This document shows positions 34,347 through 47,531 of a stretch of 64,000 bases of DNA, piece after piece; the stretch's first letter is position 1; the number at the start of each line of letters is the position of its first letter. Location: positions 1 through 64,000 of the forward strand of contig NZ_QDAH01000002.1 of assembly GCF_003075415.1 (NCBI RefSeq), in the 5' to 3' direction. The stretch is from Microvirga sp. KLBC 81. Its GTDB lineage: Bacteria; Pseudomonadota; Alphaproteobacteria; Rhizobiales; Beijerinckiaceae. The notes beneath the pieces were generated by a model. That model saw nothing but the letters and a program-made list of their open reading frames with translations. It was not told where the DNA came from and made no database searches. The position numbers were made by a program, and so were the translations under genes.

Positions 34347-34370
34347 GTTACATTTTTAAATAAATGTAAC
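34347..34370. promoter_or_regulatory. AT-rich perfect palindrome between tetR and mdh
   Basis: GTTACATTT (34347-34355), a six-base centre TTAAAT and the complement AAATGTAAC (34362-34370). This is a nine-base-arm palindrome of the size TetR dimers bind, five bases after the regulator's stop. It may instead serve as a terminator. Confidence 0.5.
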
Positions 34371-34535
34371 AGGAAAATTTACCGCAGGGACACAGGCCTA
34401 AAGCTCTGAAAAGGCACAGCTATTCGGGAACGACTAAGCCACGGGTTAACACCGAAGGGGCACGAAGCCTTGCTGGTTAACCTTTTGCTGGCTTGAAGCA
34501 GGCCCATTTCTGAGTCAAACAGCGCCACCCCTTAA

Positions 34536-35534
<999 letters not shown>

Positions 35535-35542
35535 ACACTGCG

Positions 35543-35630
35543 CGTCATGGCCGGCCTCGTGCCGGCCATCCACGTCTTTAACCGCCACGCCTCCAAGGCG
35601 TGGATGCCCGGGTCAAGCCCGGGCATGACG
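35543..35630. repeat. CGTCATG...CATGACG palindromic intergenic element (copy 1)
   Basis: An imperfect palindrome of nested GC-rich arms (CGTCATGGCCGG ... CCCGGGCATGACG) between mdh and sucC. Three more elements of the same build lie at 42065, 44224 and 54252. Such elements are a known feature of alphaproteobacterial intergenic regions. Confidence 0.8.
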
Positions 35631-35643
35631 GAGAGGAAAACAG

Positions 35644-36843
<1,200 letters not shown>

Positions 36844-36855
36844 GGTTTCGAGCTG

Positions 36856-37743
36856 ATGTCCATCCTCATCGACAAGAACACCAAGGTCATCTGCCAGGGC
36901 TTCACCGGCAAGAACGGGACCTTCCACTCCGAGCAGGCCATCGCCTACGGCACCAAGATGGTCGGCGGCACCTCGCCCGGCAAAGGCGGCTCCACGCATC
37001 TGGGGCTGCCCGTGTTCGACACGGTCATGGAAGCGCGCGAGAAGACCGGCGCCGATGCGTCCGTCGTCTACGTTCCGCCGCCGGGTGCGGCCGACGCCAT
37101 CTGCGAAGCCATCCAGGCCGAGATCCCGCTCATCGTCTGCATCACGGAAGGCATTCCGGTGCAGGACATGGTGCGCGTGAAACGCGCTCTGTCAGGTTCC
37201 AAGTCGCGCCTTATCGGCCCGAACTGCCCCGGCATCGTCACCGCGGGTGAATCGAAGATCGGCATCATGCCGGCCAACATTTTCCGTCCGGGTTCCGTCG
37301 GCATCGTGTCGCGCTCCGGTACGCTCACCTACGAAGCCGTGTTCCAGACCACGAACGAGGGCCTGGGCCAGACCACCGCCGTCGGCATCGGCGGCGACCC
37401 GGTCAAGGGCACCGAGTTCATCGACATGCTCGACATGTTCCTCTCCGATCCGAAGACGGAGTCGATCATCATGATCGGCGAGATCGGCGGCTCGGCCGAG
37501 GAAGAGGCGGCCGAGTTCATCGCCCGCGAGGCCAAGAAGGGCCGCAAGAAGCCGATGGTCGGCTTCATCGCCGGCCGCACGGCTCCTCCCGGACGCCGCA
37601 TGGGCCACGCCGGCGCGATCATCTCCGGCGGCAAGGGCGGCGCGGAAGACAAGATCGCCGCCATGGAGGCGGCAGGCATCCGCGTGTCCCCGTCCCCGGC
37701 ACGACTGGGCAAGACCCTGGTCGAGGTTCTCAAGGGTAAGTAA
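36856..37743 (+). CDS. sucD: Succinyl-CoA synthetase alpha subunit
   Basis: CoA-binding subunit carrying the phosphohistidine intermediate (295 residues). It has the Rossmann CoA-binding start [18 protein letters not shown], and the active-site His in [16 protein letters not shown]. The pair sucCD precedes sucA after a short hairpin. Confidence 0.97.
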   Translation: MSILIDKNTKVICQGFTGKNGTFHSEQAIAYGTKMVGGTSPGKGGSTHLGLPVFDTVMEAREKTGADASVVYVPPPGAADAICEAIQAEIPLIVCITEGIPVQDMVRVKRALSGSKSRLIGPNCPGIVTAGESKIGIMPANIFRPGSVGIVSRSGTLTYEAVFQTTNEGLGQTTAVGIGGDPVKGTEFIDMLDMFLSDPKTESIIMIGEIGGSAEEEAAEFIAREAKKGRKKPMVGFIAGRTAPPGRRMGHAGAIISGGKGGAEDKIAAMEAAGIRVSPSPARLGKTLVEVLKGK

Positions 37744-37751
37744 CGAGAAAA

Positions 37752-37775
37752 GGCCGCCCCGGTGTCGGGGCGGCC
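37752..37775 (+). terminator. GC hairpin between sucD and sucA
   Basis: A 10-bp perfect stem (GGCCGCCCCG, loop GTGT, complement) eight bases after the sucD stop. There is no immediate T-tract (a CCTTTT follows ten bases later), so it may attenuate or stabilise rather than fully end transcription. Confidence 0.6.
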
Positions 37776-37801
37776 AATCACCTTTTGGATTGTAGATTGC
37801 C

Positions 37802-40762
37802 ATGGCACGCCAAGACGCCAACGAAAACTTCCTGAACACCGCTTTCCTCTATGGGGCGAACGCGTCCTATATCGAGGAGCTTTACGCCCAGTATGAGAAA
37901 GACCCGTCTTCGGTTAATCCCGAGTGGCAGGCCTTCTTCGGCGCGTTGAAGGACGACAAGCAGGCTGTCGAGAAGGCGGCCAAGGGCCCCTCCTGGGAAA
38001 AGCCGAACTGGCCGATCCACGCGAACGGCGAACTCATTTCCGCGCTCGACGGCAACTGGGCCCAGGTCGAGAAGGCCGTCGGCGACAAGATCAAGGCCAA
38101 GGCTCAGACCAAGGGCGCCGAGATCAGCCAGGCCGACGTGCAGCAGGCAACACGCGATTCCGTGCGCGCCATCATGCTGATCCGCGCCTACCGCGTGCGT
38201 GGCCATCTTCATGCGAAGCTCGATCCGCTCGGCATCAATCCGCGTCCGAGCGACGAGGAGCTGCATCCGTCCCATTACGGCTTCACGGAAGCCGACTGGG
38301 ACCGCAAGATCTTCCTCGACAACGTGCTCGGTCTCGAATTCGGCACGATTCGCGAGATCGTCGCGATCCTCGAACGCACCTATTGCCAGACGCTCGGCGT
38401 CGAGTTCATGCACATCTCCGATCCCGTCGAGAAGGCATGGCTGCAGGAGCGCATCGAAGGTCCCGATAAGGAGATCACCTTCACGAAGGAAGGCAAGCGC
38501 GCCATCCTCAACAAGCTCGTCGAGGCCGAAGGCTTCGAGAAGTTCCTCGACGTTCGTTACACCGGCACCAAGCGTTTCGGCCTGGACGGTGGCGAGTCGC
38601 TGATTCCGGCCCTCGAACAGATCATCAAGCGCGGCGGCAACCTGGGCTGCAAGGAGATCGTGCTCGGCATGGCCCACCGCGGCCGCCTCAACGTTCTGAC
38701 GCAGGTGATGGGCAAGCCGCACCGCGCGCTGTTCCACGAATTCAAGGGCGGCTCGTTTGCTCCCGACGACGTGGAAGGCTCCGGCGACGTGAAGTACCAC
38801 CTCGGTGCTTCCTCCGATCGTAACTTCGACGGCAACAACGTCCATCTTTCCCTCACCGCGAACCCCTCGCACCTCGAAATTGTGGATCCCGTGGTGCTCG
38901 GCAAGGTGCGCGCCAAGCAGGACCAGCACGGCTGCACGGCGGATAATCGCACGGCGGTGATGCCGCTCCTCATCCACGGTGACGCGGCCTTCGCGGGCCA
39001 GGGCGTTGTGGCGGAGTGCCTCGGCCTCTCGGGTCTTCGCGGTCACCGCACGGGTGGTTCGATCCACTTCATCATCAACAACCAGATTGGCTTCACCACT
39101 GACCCGCGCTTCTCGCGCTCCTCCCCCTATCCGTCCGACGTGGCGAAGATGGTCGAGGCTCCGATCTTCCACGTGAACGGCGACGATCCCGAAGCCGTGG
39201 TGTTCGCCGCGAAGGTCGCGACCGAGTATCGTCAGCGCTTCCAGAAGCCTGTCGTGATCGATATGTTCTGCTATCGCCGCTTCGGCCACAACGAAGGCGA
39301 CGAGCCGTCGTTCACGCAGCCGCTGATGTACCGCAAGATCCGGTCGCATCCGTCGATCACGGAACTCTACTCCAAGAAGCTCCTGGCCGAGGGCGTTATG
39401 ACCGAGGTCGAGTTCGAGGAGATGAAGAACAGCTGGCGCTCGAAGCTCGACGCCGAGTTCGACATCGCCGCCAACTACAAGCCCAACAAGGCTGACTGGC
39501 TCGACGGCCGCTGGTCGGGCCTGAAGGCTGTGCGTGAGGATCAGGACGATCCCCGCCGTGGCCAGACGGGTGTGCCGGTCGAGACGCTCAAGCGCATCGG
39601 CGACGTGCTGACCAAGGTGCCTGAGGGCTTCCACGTCCACCGCACCATCCAGCGCTTCCTCGATAACCGCAAGAAGATGCTGGAATCCGGCGAAGGCCTC
39701 GACTGGGCCATGGCGGAGGCGCTTGCCTTCGGTTCGCTGCTGCTCGAGGGCCACCGCGTGCGTCTCTCCGGTCAGGACGTGGAGCGCGGCACCTTCTCGC
39801 AGCGCCACTCGGTTCTCACCGATCAGGAGAACGAGGAGCGTTACACGAACCTCAACCACATCGCTGAGAATCAGGCCCGTTACGAGGTCATCAACTCGAT
39901 GCTCTCGGAAGAGGCGGTGCTCGGCTTCGAGTACGGCTACACCCTCTCCGAGCCCAACGCGCTGACCCTGTGGGAAGCTCAGTTCGGCGATTTCGCCAAC
40001 GGCGCGCAGGTCGTGTTCGACCAGTTCATCTCGTCGGGCGAGCGCAAGTGGCTGCGCATGTCGGGCCTCGTCTGCCTTCTGCCGCACGGCTACGAGGGCC
40101 AGGGCCCCGAGCACTCCTCCGCACGTCTCGAGCGCTTCCTCCAGATGTGCGCTGAGGACAACATGCAGGTGGGCTACTGCTCGACGCCAGCCAACTACTT
40201 CCACGTCCTGCGCCGTCAGCTGAAGCGCGACTTCCGCAAGCCGCTGGTCCTCATGACGCCGAAGTCGTTGCTGCGTCACAAGCGCTGCACCTCGACGCTG
40301 GCCGCGATCTCGGAAGGCACGCACTTCCACCGCGTCCTGCAGGACGATGCGCAGCTCGGTCGTGACGGCATCAAGCTGGTGAAGGACGACAAGATCCGGC
40401 GCGTGGTGATCTGCACGGGCAAGGTCTATTACGACCTGCTCGAAGAACGCGAGAAGCGGGGCATCGACGATGTTTACTTGCTTCGCGTCGAGCAGCTCTA
40501 CCCATTCCCGGCGAAGTCGCTGGCCGCGGAGCTCTCCCGCTTCAAGAAGGCCGACGTGGTGTGGTGCCAGGAAGAGCCCAAGAACATGGGCTCCTGGACC
40601 TTCGTCGAGCCCTATCTCGAATGGGTGCTCAAGACCGCCGGCTCCAAGGTGGACCGTCCGCGCTACGTGGGCCGTCCCGCCTCTGCCGCCACCGCCACCG
40701 GCCTGATGTCCAAGCATCTCGCCCAGCTGCAGGCTTTCCTCGACGAGGCTTTCGCGGCGTAG
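37802..40762 (+). CDS. sucA: 2-oxoglutarate dehydrogenase E1 component
   Basis: Thiamine-diphosphate decarboxylase subunit of the 2-oxoglutarate dehydrogenase complex (986 residues). The N-terminal [20 protein letters not shown] segment binds E2. Catalytic segments include [12 protein letters not shown], a HLGASSDR loop and [19 protein letters not shown] with ThDP-binding residues, and [19 protein letters not shown]. Length is normal for the family. The next genes are sucB and lpd, giving all three enzyme components. Confidence 0.97.
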   Translation: MARQDANENFLNTAFLYGANASYIEELYAQYEKDPSSVNPEWQAFFGALKDDKQAVEKAAKGPSWEKPNWPIHANGELISALDGNWAQVEKAVGDKIKAKAQTKGAEISQADVQQATRDSVRAIMLIRAYRVRGHLHAKLDPLGINPRPSDEELHPSHYGFTEADWDRKIFLDNVLGLEFGTIREIVAILERTYCQTLGVEFMHISDPVEKAWLQERIEGPDKEITFTKEGKRAILNKLVEAEGFEKFLDVRYTGTKRFGLDGGESLIPALEQIIKRGGNLGCKEIVLGMAHRGRLNVLTQVMGKPHRALFHEFKGGSFAPDDVEGSGDVKYHLGASSDRNFDGNNVHLSLTANPSHLEIVDPVVLGKVRAKQDQHGCTADNRTAVMPLLIHGDAAFAGQGVVAECLGLSGLRGHRTGGSIHFIINNQIGFTTDPRFSRSSPYPSDVAKMVEAPIFHVNGDDPEAVVFAAKVATEYRQRFQKPVVIDMFCYRRFGHNEGDEPSFTQPLMYRKIRSHPSITELYSKKLLAEGVMTEVEFEEMKNSWRSKLDAEFDIAANYKPNKADWLDGRWSGLKAVREDQDDPRRGQTGVPVETLKRIGDVLTKVPEGFHVHRTIQRFLDNRKKMLESGEGLDWAMAEALAFGSLLLEGHRVRLSGQDVERGTFSQRHSVLTDQENEERYTNLNHIAENQARYEVINSMLSEEAVLGFEYGYTLSEPNALTLWEAQFGDFANGAQVVFDQFISSGERKWLRMSGLVCLLPHGYEGQGPEHSSARLERFLQMCAEDNMQVGYCSTPANYFHVLRRQLKRDFRKPLVLMTPKSLLRHKRCTSTLAAISEGTHFHRVLQDDAQLGRDGIKLVKDDKIRRVVICTGKVYYDLLEEREKRGIDDVYLLRVEQLYPFPAKSLAAELSRFKKADVVWCQEEPKNMGSWTFVEPYLEWVLKTAGSKVDRPRYVGRPASAATATGLMSKHLAQLQAFLDEAFAA

Positions 40763-40823
40763 AAACCGCGAAGGCTCTCATAACTTTCATCGGGCTTTGT
40801 AAGCCCCGAACGGCAAGACGATC

Positions 40824-42053
40824 ATGGCAACCGAAATCCGCGTACCCACTCTCGGCGAATCCGTTTCAGAGGCCACCATTGGCCGCTGGTTCAAGAAGCC
40901 CGGCGATCCCGTGAAGGCTGACGAGCCCGTGCTCGAGCTCGAGACCGACAAGGTCACTCTGGAAGTCAACGCTCCTGCGAGCGGCACCCTTGGCGAGATT
41001 GTCGCCAAGGACGGTGAGACGGTCTCTCCCGGCGCGGTGCTCGGCTCCGTGATCGAGGGCGGCGCTGCCGCCGCCCCTGCGGCTGCCCCCAAGGCTGAGG
41101 CTCCGAAGGTTGCTCCGGCGCCAGTAGCTGCTGCCCCTGCACCGGCTGCTCCGGGCGCCGCGAAGGATCACGGCCCGGCCGTGGCTCGTCTCGCTGCGGA
41201 GAGCGGCGTGAGCCCGGCTGGCGTTGCAGGCACCGGCAAGGACGGACGCGTGACGAAGGGCGATATGCTCGCTGCCATCGCCACCGGCGGCGCAACTGCT
41301 GCCGCACCCGCTGCTCCGGTGTCCGTGCGCGCTCCCTCCGCTTCGGTCGACGCCGAGCGCGAAGAGCGCGTGAAGATGACGAAGCTGCGCCAGACCATCG
41401 CACGTCGTCTGAAGGACGCTCAGAACACCGCCGCCATGCTCACCACGTTCAACGACGTGGACATGAGCGCGGTCATGTCGCTGCGCAGCCAGTACAAGGA
41501 CGTGTTCGAGAAGAAGCACGGCACGAAGCTCGGCTTCATGGGCTTCTTCACGAAGGCCGTCATCCAGGCCCTGAAGGAGCTGCCGGCCGTCAACGCCGAG
41601 ATCGACGGCACCGACATCGTCTACAAGAACTACTACCACATCGGCATCGCCGTCGGCACCGAGAAGGGCCTCGTGGTTCCGGTGGTGCGCGATGCGGATC
41701 AGCTCTCCGTTGCCGGCATCGAGAAGACCATTGCCGATTTCGGCAAGCGCGCGCGTGACGGCAAGCTCGGCATCGAGGAGATGCAGGGCGGCACCTTCAC
41801 GATCACTAACGGCGGCATCTACGGCTCGCTCATGTCGACGCCGATCCTCAACGCGCCGCAATCGGGCATTCTCGGCATGCACCGCATCGAGGAGCGTCCG
41901 GTGGTCCGCAACGGCCAAGTGGTCGTGCGCCCGATGATGTATCTCGCGCTCTCCTACGATCACCGCATCGTCGACGGCAAGGAAGCCGTGACCTTCCTCG
42001 TGCGCGTCAAGGAAGCCCTGGAAGATCCGGCTCGCCTCGTTCTGGACCTTTAA
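40824..42053 (+). CDS. sucB: 2-oxoglutarate dehydrogenase E2 (dihydrolipoamide succinyltransferase)
   Basis: Core acyltransferase of the complex (409 residues). Residues 1-76 are a lipoyl domain with the modified Lys in ETDKVTLEV, followed by an Ala/Pro linker. The peripheral subunit-binding domain ([20 protein letters not shown], then [10 protein letters not shown]) is at about 115-150. The catalytic domain ends with [16 protein letters not shown], which carries the active His and Asp. Confidence 0.97.
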   Translation: MATEIRVPTLGESVSEATIGRWFKKPGDPVKADEPVLELETDKVTLEVNAPASGTLGEIVAKDGETVSPGAVLGSVIEGGAAAAPAAAPKAEAPKVAPAPVAAAPAPAAPGAAKDHGPAVARLAAESGVSPAGVAGTGKDGRVTKGDMLAAIATGGATAAAPAAPVSVRAPSASVDAEREERVKMTKLRQTIARRLKDAQNTAAMLTTFNDVDMSAVMSLRSQYKDVFEKKHGTKLGFMGFFTKAVIQALKELPAVNAEIDGTDIVYKNYYHIGIAVGTEKGLVVPVVRDADQLSVAGIEKTIADFGKRARDGKLGIEEMQGGTFTITNGGIYGSLMSTPILNAPQSGILGMHRIEERPVVRNGQVVVRPMMYLALSYDHRIVDGKEAVTFLVRVKEALEDPARLVLDL

Positions 42054-42064
42054 GAAACACTCAC

Positions 42065-42155
42065 CTCATGCCCGGCCTCGCGCCGGGCATCCACCTTTTT
42101 TGAGCCGGGTGGCCATCCTCGCGAACGGGTGGCCGGGACAAGCCCGGCCATGACG
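42065..42155. repeat. Palindromic intergenic element (copy 2)
   Basis: CTCATGCCCGG ... GGCCATGACG nested palindrome between sucB and lpd, of the same build as the element at 35543. The left arm keeps TCATG but has lost the leading CG. Confidence 0.75.
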
Positions 42156-42172
42156 TCCAAGGGGGCGAACAC

Positions 42173-43573
42173 ATGTCCTACGATCTCATCGTCATCGGCA
42201 CAGGTCCCGGCGGCTATGTGGCCGCTATCCGCGCTGCGCAGCTCGGTCTCAAGACCGCCGTCGTCGAAAAGCGCAAGACCCACGGCGGCACCTGCCTCAA
42301 CGTGGGCTGCATTCCGTCCAAGGCGCTGCTCCATGCCTCGCACATGTTCGAGGATGCGCGCGACCACTTCGCGGATCTCGGCATCGGCCTCAGCGCGCCC
42401 AAGCTCGATCTGAAGAAGATGCAGGCCTTCAAGCAGGAAGGCGTCGACGGCAACACCAAGGGCGTCGAGTTCCTGCTGAAGAAGAACAAGATCGATGCCT
42501 TCATCGGCGCCGGCCGCATCGCCGGCGTCGGCCAGGTCGAAGTGACCGCCGAAGACGGTTCCAACCAGCTGCTGCAGACGAAGAACATCCTCATCGCCAC
42601 GGGCTCGGACGTGACGCGCCTGCCTGGCGTCGAGATCGACGAGAAGGTGGTGGTGTCCTCCACCGGTGCGCTCGAACTCGAGAGCGTGCCGAAGCGCCTC
42701 GTGGTCATCGGCGCGGGCGTGATCGGCCTCGAGCTCGGCTCCGTGTGGCGTCGTCTCGGTGCCGAAGTCACCGTCGTCGAGTATCTCGACCGCATCCTGC
42801 CCGGCATGGACGGCGAGGTCGCCAAGAACTTCCAGCGCATTCTCTCCAAGCAGGGCTTCCAGTTCAAGCTCGGCGCGAAGGTCACCGGCGTTCAGAAGAC
42901 CGGCAAGAGCGCGACGCTCACCTTCGAGCCCGCCGCAGGCGGCGCTGCGGAGACCATCGAGGCGGATGTGGTGCTCGTGGCCATCGGCCGCGTGCCCTAC
43001 ACGGAAGGCCTGGGGCTGGAGCATGTGGGCGTCCAGAAGGACAATCGCGGCCGCATCCTCACCGATGCGCATTTCGCCACGAACGTCACCGGCATCTATG
43101 CCATCGGCGACGTGATCGCAGGCCCGATGCTCGCGCACAAGGCCGAGGACGAGGGCGTTGCGGTTGCCGAGATCCTCGCCGGCAAAGCGGGGCACGTGAA
43201 CTACGACGTGATCCCGAGCGTCGTCTACACGTTCCCCGAGGTCGCTTCGGTCGGGAAGACCGAAGAGGAACTGAAGGATGCGGGAATCGCCTACAACGCC
43301 GGCAAGTTCCCCTTTACGGCGAACGGCCGCGCGAAGGTGAACCGCACCACGGACGGCTTCGTGAAGATCCTCGCGGATGCCGCCACCGACAAGGTGCTCG
43401 GCGTGCACATCATCGGCCCCGAGGCCGGCAACCTCATTCACGAGGCGGCCATCGCCATGGAGTTCGGTGCCTCGTCCGAGGACATGGCCCGCACCTGCCA
43501 CGCGCATCCGACCCTTGCGGAAGCTGTGAAGGAAGCCGCACTCGCAGTGGAGAAGCGCGCGATCCATATGTAA
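42173..43573 (+). CDS. lpd: Dihydrolipoamide dehydrogenase (E3)
   Basis: FAD enzyme that reoxidises the lipoyl groups of E2 with NAD (466 residues). It shows the FAD start [19 protein letters not shown], redox disulfide [17 protein letters not shown], second nucleotide fold [16 protein letters not shown], and the active His-Glu pair in [14 protein letters not shown]. It lies in the suc operon and is probably shared with other complexes. Confidence 0.97.
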   Translation: MSYDLIVIGTGPGGYVAAIRAAQLGLKTAVVEKRKTHGGTCLNVGCIPSKALLHASHMFEDARDHFADLGIGLSAPKLDLKKMQAFKQEGVDGNTKGVEFLLKKNKIDAFIGAGRIAGVGQVEVTAEDGSNQLLQTKNILIATGSDVTRLPGVEIDEKVVVSSTGALELESVPKRLVVIGAGVIGLELGSVWRRLGAEVTVVEYLDRILPGMDGEVAKNFQRILSKQGFQFKLGAKVTGVQKTGKSATLTFEPAAGGAAETIEADVVLVAIGRVPYTEGLGLEHVGVQKDNRGRILTDAHFATNVTGIYAIGDVIAGPMLAHKAEDEGVAVAEILAGKAGHVNYDVIPSVVYTFPEVASVGKTEEELKDAGIAYNAGKFPFTANGRAKVNRTTDGFVKILADAATDKVLGVHIIGPEAGNLIHEAAIAMEFGASSEDMARTCHAHPTLAEAVKEAALAVEKRAIHM

Positions 43574-43582
43574 TATGGATTC

Positions 43583-44209
43583 ATGGCAAAACTTCACTTC
43601 CTCTACTCGGTGATGAATGCAGGCAAGACCACACATCTCCTGCAGGTTCGTCACAACTACATCGAGAACGGCGGTCACGTGCTGCTGTTCACGAGTCCCA
43701 TCGACGACCGCTTCGGCGTCGGCAAGGTGAGATCGCGCATCGGCATCGAAGCCGATGCGACGGTCCTGAGGAAGGACGAGGCCATCGACGCCATCGTGTC
43801 CGCGGAGCACGCCAGGAGGAAGGTGACCGCGGTCCTCATCGACGAAGTCCAGTTCATGACGGCGGAGCAGGTTCGCCAGCTCGCTTGGATCGTCGATGAA
43901 CTCGGTATCCCCGTCATGGCCTATGGCCTGAAGAACAACGTCTACGGCACGCTGTTCAGCGAGGCGATTCAGGCCATGATGGCGCTCGCCGACGATTTCC
44001 AGGAAATCAAGCAGCTCTGTCATTGCGGCCGCAAGGCCACGATGATCCTGAAGTTCGATCCCAACGGCGAGCCCGTGCGTTCAGGTCCCGTGATCGAAGT
44101 GGGCGGCGAAAGCCGCTACGTCTCCGTCTGCCGTCCGCACTGGACGAAGGGTGATATCGGCCCCGCCGCACGCCAGCTCCTGGCCGAGGCTGTCGTGGCT
44201 GCGGAATAG
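43583..44209 (+). CDS. tdk: Thymidine kinase
   Basis: Type II thymidine kinase, phosphorylating thymidine in the salvage pathway (208 residues). It has the P-loop SVMNAGKTTHLLQ, the catalytic region VLIDEVQFMT, and zinc-binding Cys in LCHCGRKATM and the later VCRPHW. Nine bases after lpd and on the same strand, so it may ride on the TCA operon transcript, an unusual placement. Confidence 0.94.
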   Translation: MAKLHFLYSVMNAGKTTHLLQVRHNYIENGGHVLLFTSPIDDRFGVGKVRSRIGIEADATVLRKDEAIDAIVSAEHARRKVTAVLIDEVQFMTAEQVRQLAWIVDELGIPVMAYGLKNNVYGTLFSEAIQAMMALADDFQEIKQLCHCGRKATMILKFDPNGEPVRSGPVIEVGGESRYVSVCRPHWTKGDIGPAARQLLAEAVVAAE

Positions 44210-44223
44210 GCGGCTGAACCGCC

Positions 44224-44310
44224 CGTCATGGTCGGGCTCGTCCCGGTCATCCCGATACCGGAACAGCGCCTCAGCCAATCGAGATCACCGGCACAAGGCC
44301 GGTGATGACG
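44224..44310. repeat. Palindromic intergenic element (copy 3)
   Basis: CGTCATGGTCGGG ... CCGGTGATGACG between the convergent tdk and xerC genes. The arms are more diverged than in the other copies. Confidence 0.7.
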
Positions 44311-44319
44311 CGGTGGAGC

Positions 44320-45312
44320 TCACTTCACCCTTGCCCTTGGATGCGCAGCATTGAACGCATCCATCAAGCGGGCCGCATCCACCTTCGTGTAGAGCTGCGT
44401 CGTCGAGAGCGATGCATGGCCTAAAAGTTCCTGGATGCCGCGCAGATCGCCGCCCTTGGCAAGCAGATGCGTGGCGAAGGAGTGGCGCAGGGCGTGAGGG
44501 GTCGCGCTATCGGGCAGACCCAAGGCGCCGCGCAGCTCTTCGACTGCCAGCTGAATGATGCGCGGTGAGAGCGGCCCGCCGCGTGCGCCCACGAAAAGCG
44601 GGCCTTCGGGCGGAACCGCATAGGGACAGAGGTGCAGATACTCCTCCACCGCCCGCTGAATCGGCGGAATCACCGGGACGCTGCGCACCTTGCCGCCCTT
44701 GCCTGTCACCGTGATCGAATCGATGCCGCTCACCGGCGCGTCGCGGCGCTGGAGACCGAGCGCTTCGGAAATACGCAGGCCCGCGCCATAGAGAAGCGAC
44801 AGCACGGCGGCATCGCGTGCAAGAATCCACGGTTTGCGATCCTCGGACGCCCGCGCCTCCCTGTCCGTCACCGCAACGGCGGAGGAGGCGGAGAGGGGGC
44901 GCGGCAGGTTCTTGTCCACTTTCGGGGTGCGAATCGCCGCAAAGGCCGAGGCCGTGCCATGGCCTTCCCGTTCGAGATGACGGGCGAAGGAACGCAAGGC
45001 CGCGAGCTGGCGCATGAGCGAGCGGCTTCCCACCGCACTCATGCGGCGCGAGGCCAGGAACGAGCGGATGTCGAGGGGCTTCAACCCCAACACAGCCTTG
45101 ACGGTCGGCCTCTCGCCGAGATGCTCGACAAGAAAGGCAAGGAACTGCCGGATGTCCCGGGCATAGGCCTCCACCGTCTTCGGCGAGAGCCTGCGCTCTT
45201 TCGCAAGACCGTTGAGCCACGCCATCACCTCCCGGCGGGTATCCTCCGCGCCGGGCAGGGCGAGATCGAGGGTATCCTGTGTGTCGCTGCTTGACATTTC
45301 GCTCTTTGACAT
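44320..45312 (-). CDS. xerC: Tyrosine recombinase XerC
   Basis: Chromosome dimer resolution recombinase acting at dif with XerD (330 residues). The N-terminal SAM-like core-binding domain (about 25-125) and the catalytic domain are complete. The catalytic residues appear in LLYGAGLRISEALGL (Arg), TPHALRHSFATHL (His, Arg), LGHASLSTTQLYTKV (His, Tyr). It lies next to priA in divergent orientation. Distinct from the island integrase, which has an added arm-binding domain. Confidence 0.93.
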   Translation of the reverse strand: MSKSEMSSSDTQDTLDLALPGAEDTRREVMAWLNGLAKERRLSPKTVEAYARDIRQFLAFLVEHLGERPTVKAVLGLKPLDIRSFLASRRMSAVGSRSLMRQLAALRSFARHLEREGHGTASAFAAIRTPKVDKNLPRPLSASSAVAVTDREARASEDRKPWILARDAAVLSLLYGAGLRISEALGLQRRDAPVSGIDSITVTGKGGKVRSVPVIPPIQRAVEEYLHLCPYAVPPEGPLFVGARGGPLSPRIIQLAVEELRGALGLPDSATPHALRHSFATHLLAKGGDLRGIQELLGHASLSTTQLYTKVDAARLMDAFNAAHPRARVK

Positions 45313-45368
45313 GGCGCCGCTATATGCAAGGGCAGACAGAGTAACAGCTACAGGTTAATCCCTTTCGA

Positions 45369-47531
45369 ATGACAAGCCGCATCGCCGATGTCCTCATCCC
45401 GCTGGCGCTGGACACGGCCTATTCCTATGCCGTGCCGGATGGCCTCGCGCTCGAAGAGGGCGATGTGGTGCAGGTGCCGTTGGCCACCCGCGAGGTGGCG
45501 GGCGTCGTCTGGGGTTTGCGCGAAGGGCAGGGCGGCAATTTCAAGAAGGTCACGGGCGCCCTCGAAGGCCCGAACCTCTCGCCCAAAATGCGCAAATTCA
45601 TCGATTGGGTGTCCTGGTATACGCTGGCCCCCAAGGGTTCGGCACTCGCCATGAGCCTGAAATTTCCCGATCCCGACCGCTCGGAGGTCGTGCGCATCGG
45701 CGTCAGGCTCACGGCGAACTTGCCGAAGCGCATGACGCCCGCACGGCAGAAGGTGATCGAGGCGGCGCAGGATGGCGTCGTGCGCCTCAAAAGCGAGCTC
45801 GCCCATGCGGCAGGTGTCAGCGCGAGTGTCGTCGACGGGCTGATCGACGAAGGCGTACTCGAAACCCTGTCCCTGCTGCAGGAGCCGGTGGCAGGACTCC
45901 CCAATCCCGCTTTCGGCGACACCGCGCTCTCCGACGGCCAGCGCGACGCGGCCGGCGAGATCGTCGCTGCGATGCATGAGGCGCATCCGCCCGTGATCCT
46001 CCTCGAAGGCGTGACGGGCTCCGGCAAGACGGAAGTCTATTTCGAGGCGGTGGCCGAGGCCGTGCGGCAGGGCAAGCAGGCGCTGATCCTCATGCCGGAA
46101 ATCGCGCTCACCGCGCAGTTCCTCGACCGATTCGCCGCGCGTTTCGGCGTGAAGCCCGCCACCTGGCATTCGGGCGTTACGGGCCGCAAGCGCGAGCGGC
46201 TTTATGCGGCGATTGCCTCGGGCGAGGTGAAGGTGGTGGCGGGCGCGCGCTCCGCGCTGTTCCTGCCTTATGCCGATCTCTCCCTTATCGTCGTCGATGA
46301 GGAGCACGAGACCGCCTACAAGCAGGACGACGGCGTGCATTACCACGCCCGCGACATGGCGGTGGTGCGAGGCAAGATCGAGAACGCCATGGTGGTGTTG
46401 GCTTCAGCCACGCCCTCCATCGAGAGCCGCGTGAATGTGGAGCGCGGGCGCTATCGCCATGTGAAGCTGCCCGAGCGCTTCGGCGGGCGCTCCATGCCGC
46501 AGATCCGCGCCGTCGACCTGAGACGCGAGCAGATTCCAAAAGGTCGTTGGCTTTCGCCCACCCTCGTCGCCTCGGTGGAGGAGACGGTCGGGCGCGGCGA
46601 GCAGGCGCTGCTCTTCCTCAACCGGCGCGGCTATGCGCCTCTCACTCTCTGCCGTGCCTGTGCGCATCGCTACGAATGCCCGAACTGCTCGGCCTGGCTC
46701 GTGGAGCACCGCTTCCGGCGCTCCCTCGTCTGCCACCATTGCGGGCATGTGGAGCGCACGCCTCAGGCCTGCGTGGAATGCGGCAGCATCGATTCGCTGG
46801 TGCCCTGCGGTCCGGGTGTGGAGCGAATCGCGGAGGAAGTGGCGGAGCTCTTCCCGGACAAGCGCTCCATTGTGCTCTCCAGTGACTTTCCCGGCGGCAC
46901 CGAGAGGCTGCGGACGGAGTTGGCGGCGATTGCGGCCGGCGAGGTCGACATCGTGATTGGCACCCAGCTCGTGGCCAAGGGGCACAATTTCCCGCTCATG
47001 ACGCTCGTGGGCGTGCTCGATGCCGATATCGGCCTGACCTCCGGCGATCCCCGGGCGGCGGAGCGCACCTTCCAGATGCTCCAGCAGGTCACGGGTCGCG
47101 CCGGGCGCGGCGAAAAGCCTGGGCGGGCCCTCGTCCAGACCTGGCAGCCGGATCATCCGGTGATCGCCGCACTCGTCTCAGGCGATGCCGAGCGATTCTA
47201 CGAGGAGGAGACGCGCGTTCGCGAAATGGCGGGGCTTCCGCCCTTTGGACGGCTCGCCTCCCTCATCATTTCCGCGGAGGAGCGCGAGGTCGCCGAGGCC
47301 CATGCCCGGGCCATGGCCATGGTGACGGAGCCGCCGCCCGGGGTCATGGTGCTCGGCCCCGCCGAGGCGCCGCTCGCCCTCATCCGGGGCCGCTATCGCT
47401 ATCGATTGCTGGTGAAGACGGAGCGGGAGGTCGATCTGCAGGGCTATTTGCGCTCCTGGCTTGCCCGCTGTCCGAAGGTGAGAGGCAATACCCGCGTCTC
47501 TATTGACGTGGATCCTCAGAGCTTTCTGTAA
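45369..47531 (+). CDS. priA: Primosomal protein N' (replication restart helicase PriA)
   Basis: Superfamily 2 helicase that reloads the replisome at stalled forks (720 residues). The N-terminal 3'-DNA-binding domain covers about 1-110. Helicase motifs are EGVTGSGKTEVYFEAV (Walker A), VVDEEHETAYK (DEEH box) and VTGRAGRG (motif VI). Zinc-binding Cys pairs occur in CRACAHRYECPNCSAW and CHHCGHVERTPQACVECG. The 3' end overlaps the convergent small gene at 47500. Confidence 0.96.
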   Translation: MTSRIADVLIPLALDTAYSYAVPDGLALEEGDVVQVPLATREVAGVVWGLREGQGGNFKKVTGALEGPNLSPKMRKFIDWVSWYTLAPKGSALAMSLKFPDPDRSEVVRIGVRLTANLPKRMTPARQKVIEAAQDGVVRLKSELAHAAGVSASVVDGLIDEGVLETLSLLQEPVAGLPNPAFGDTALSDGQRDAAGEIVAAMHEAHPPVILLEGVTGSGKTEVYFEAVAEAVRQGKQALILMPEIALTAQFLDRFAARFGVKPATWHSGVTGRKRERLYAAIASGEVKVVAGARSALFLPYADLSLIVVDEEHETAYKQDDGVHYHARDMAVVRGKIENAMVVLASATPSIESRVNVERGRYRHVKLPERFGGRSMPQIRAVDLRREQIPKGRWLSPTLVASVEETVGRGEQALLFLNRRGYAPLTLCRACAHRYECPNCSAWLVEHRFRRSLVCHHCGHVERTPQACVECGSIDSLVPCGPGVERIAEEVAELFPDKRSIVLSSDFPGGTERLRTELAAIAAGEVDIVIGTQLVAKGHNFPLMTLVGVLDADIGLTSGDPRAAERTFQMLQQVTGRAGRGEKPGRALVQTWQPDHPVIAALVSGDAERFYEEETRVREMAGLPPFGRLASLIISAEEREVAEAHARAMAMVTEPPPGVMVLGPAEAPLALIRGRYRYRLLVKTEREVDLQGYLRSWLARCPKVRGNTRVSIDVDPQSFL

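Noticed and set aside
37778-40717. A 979-codon minus-strand open frame
   Set aside because: Antisense shadow of sucA; its His/Leu/Arg-rich composition is typical of reversed high-GC genes.
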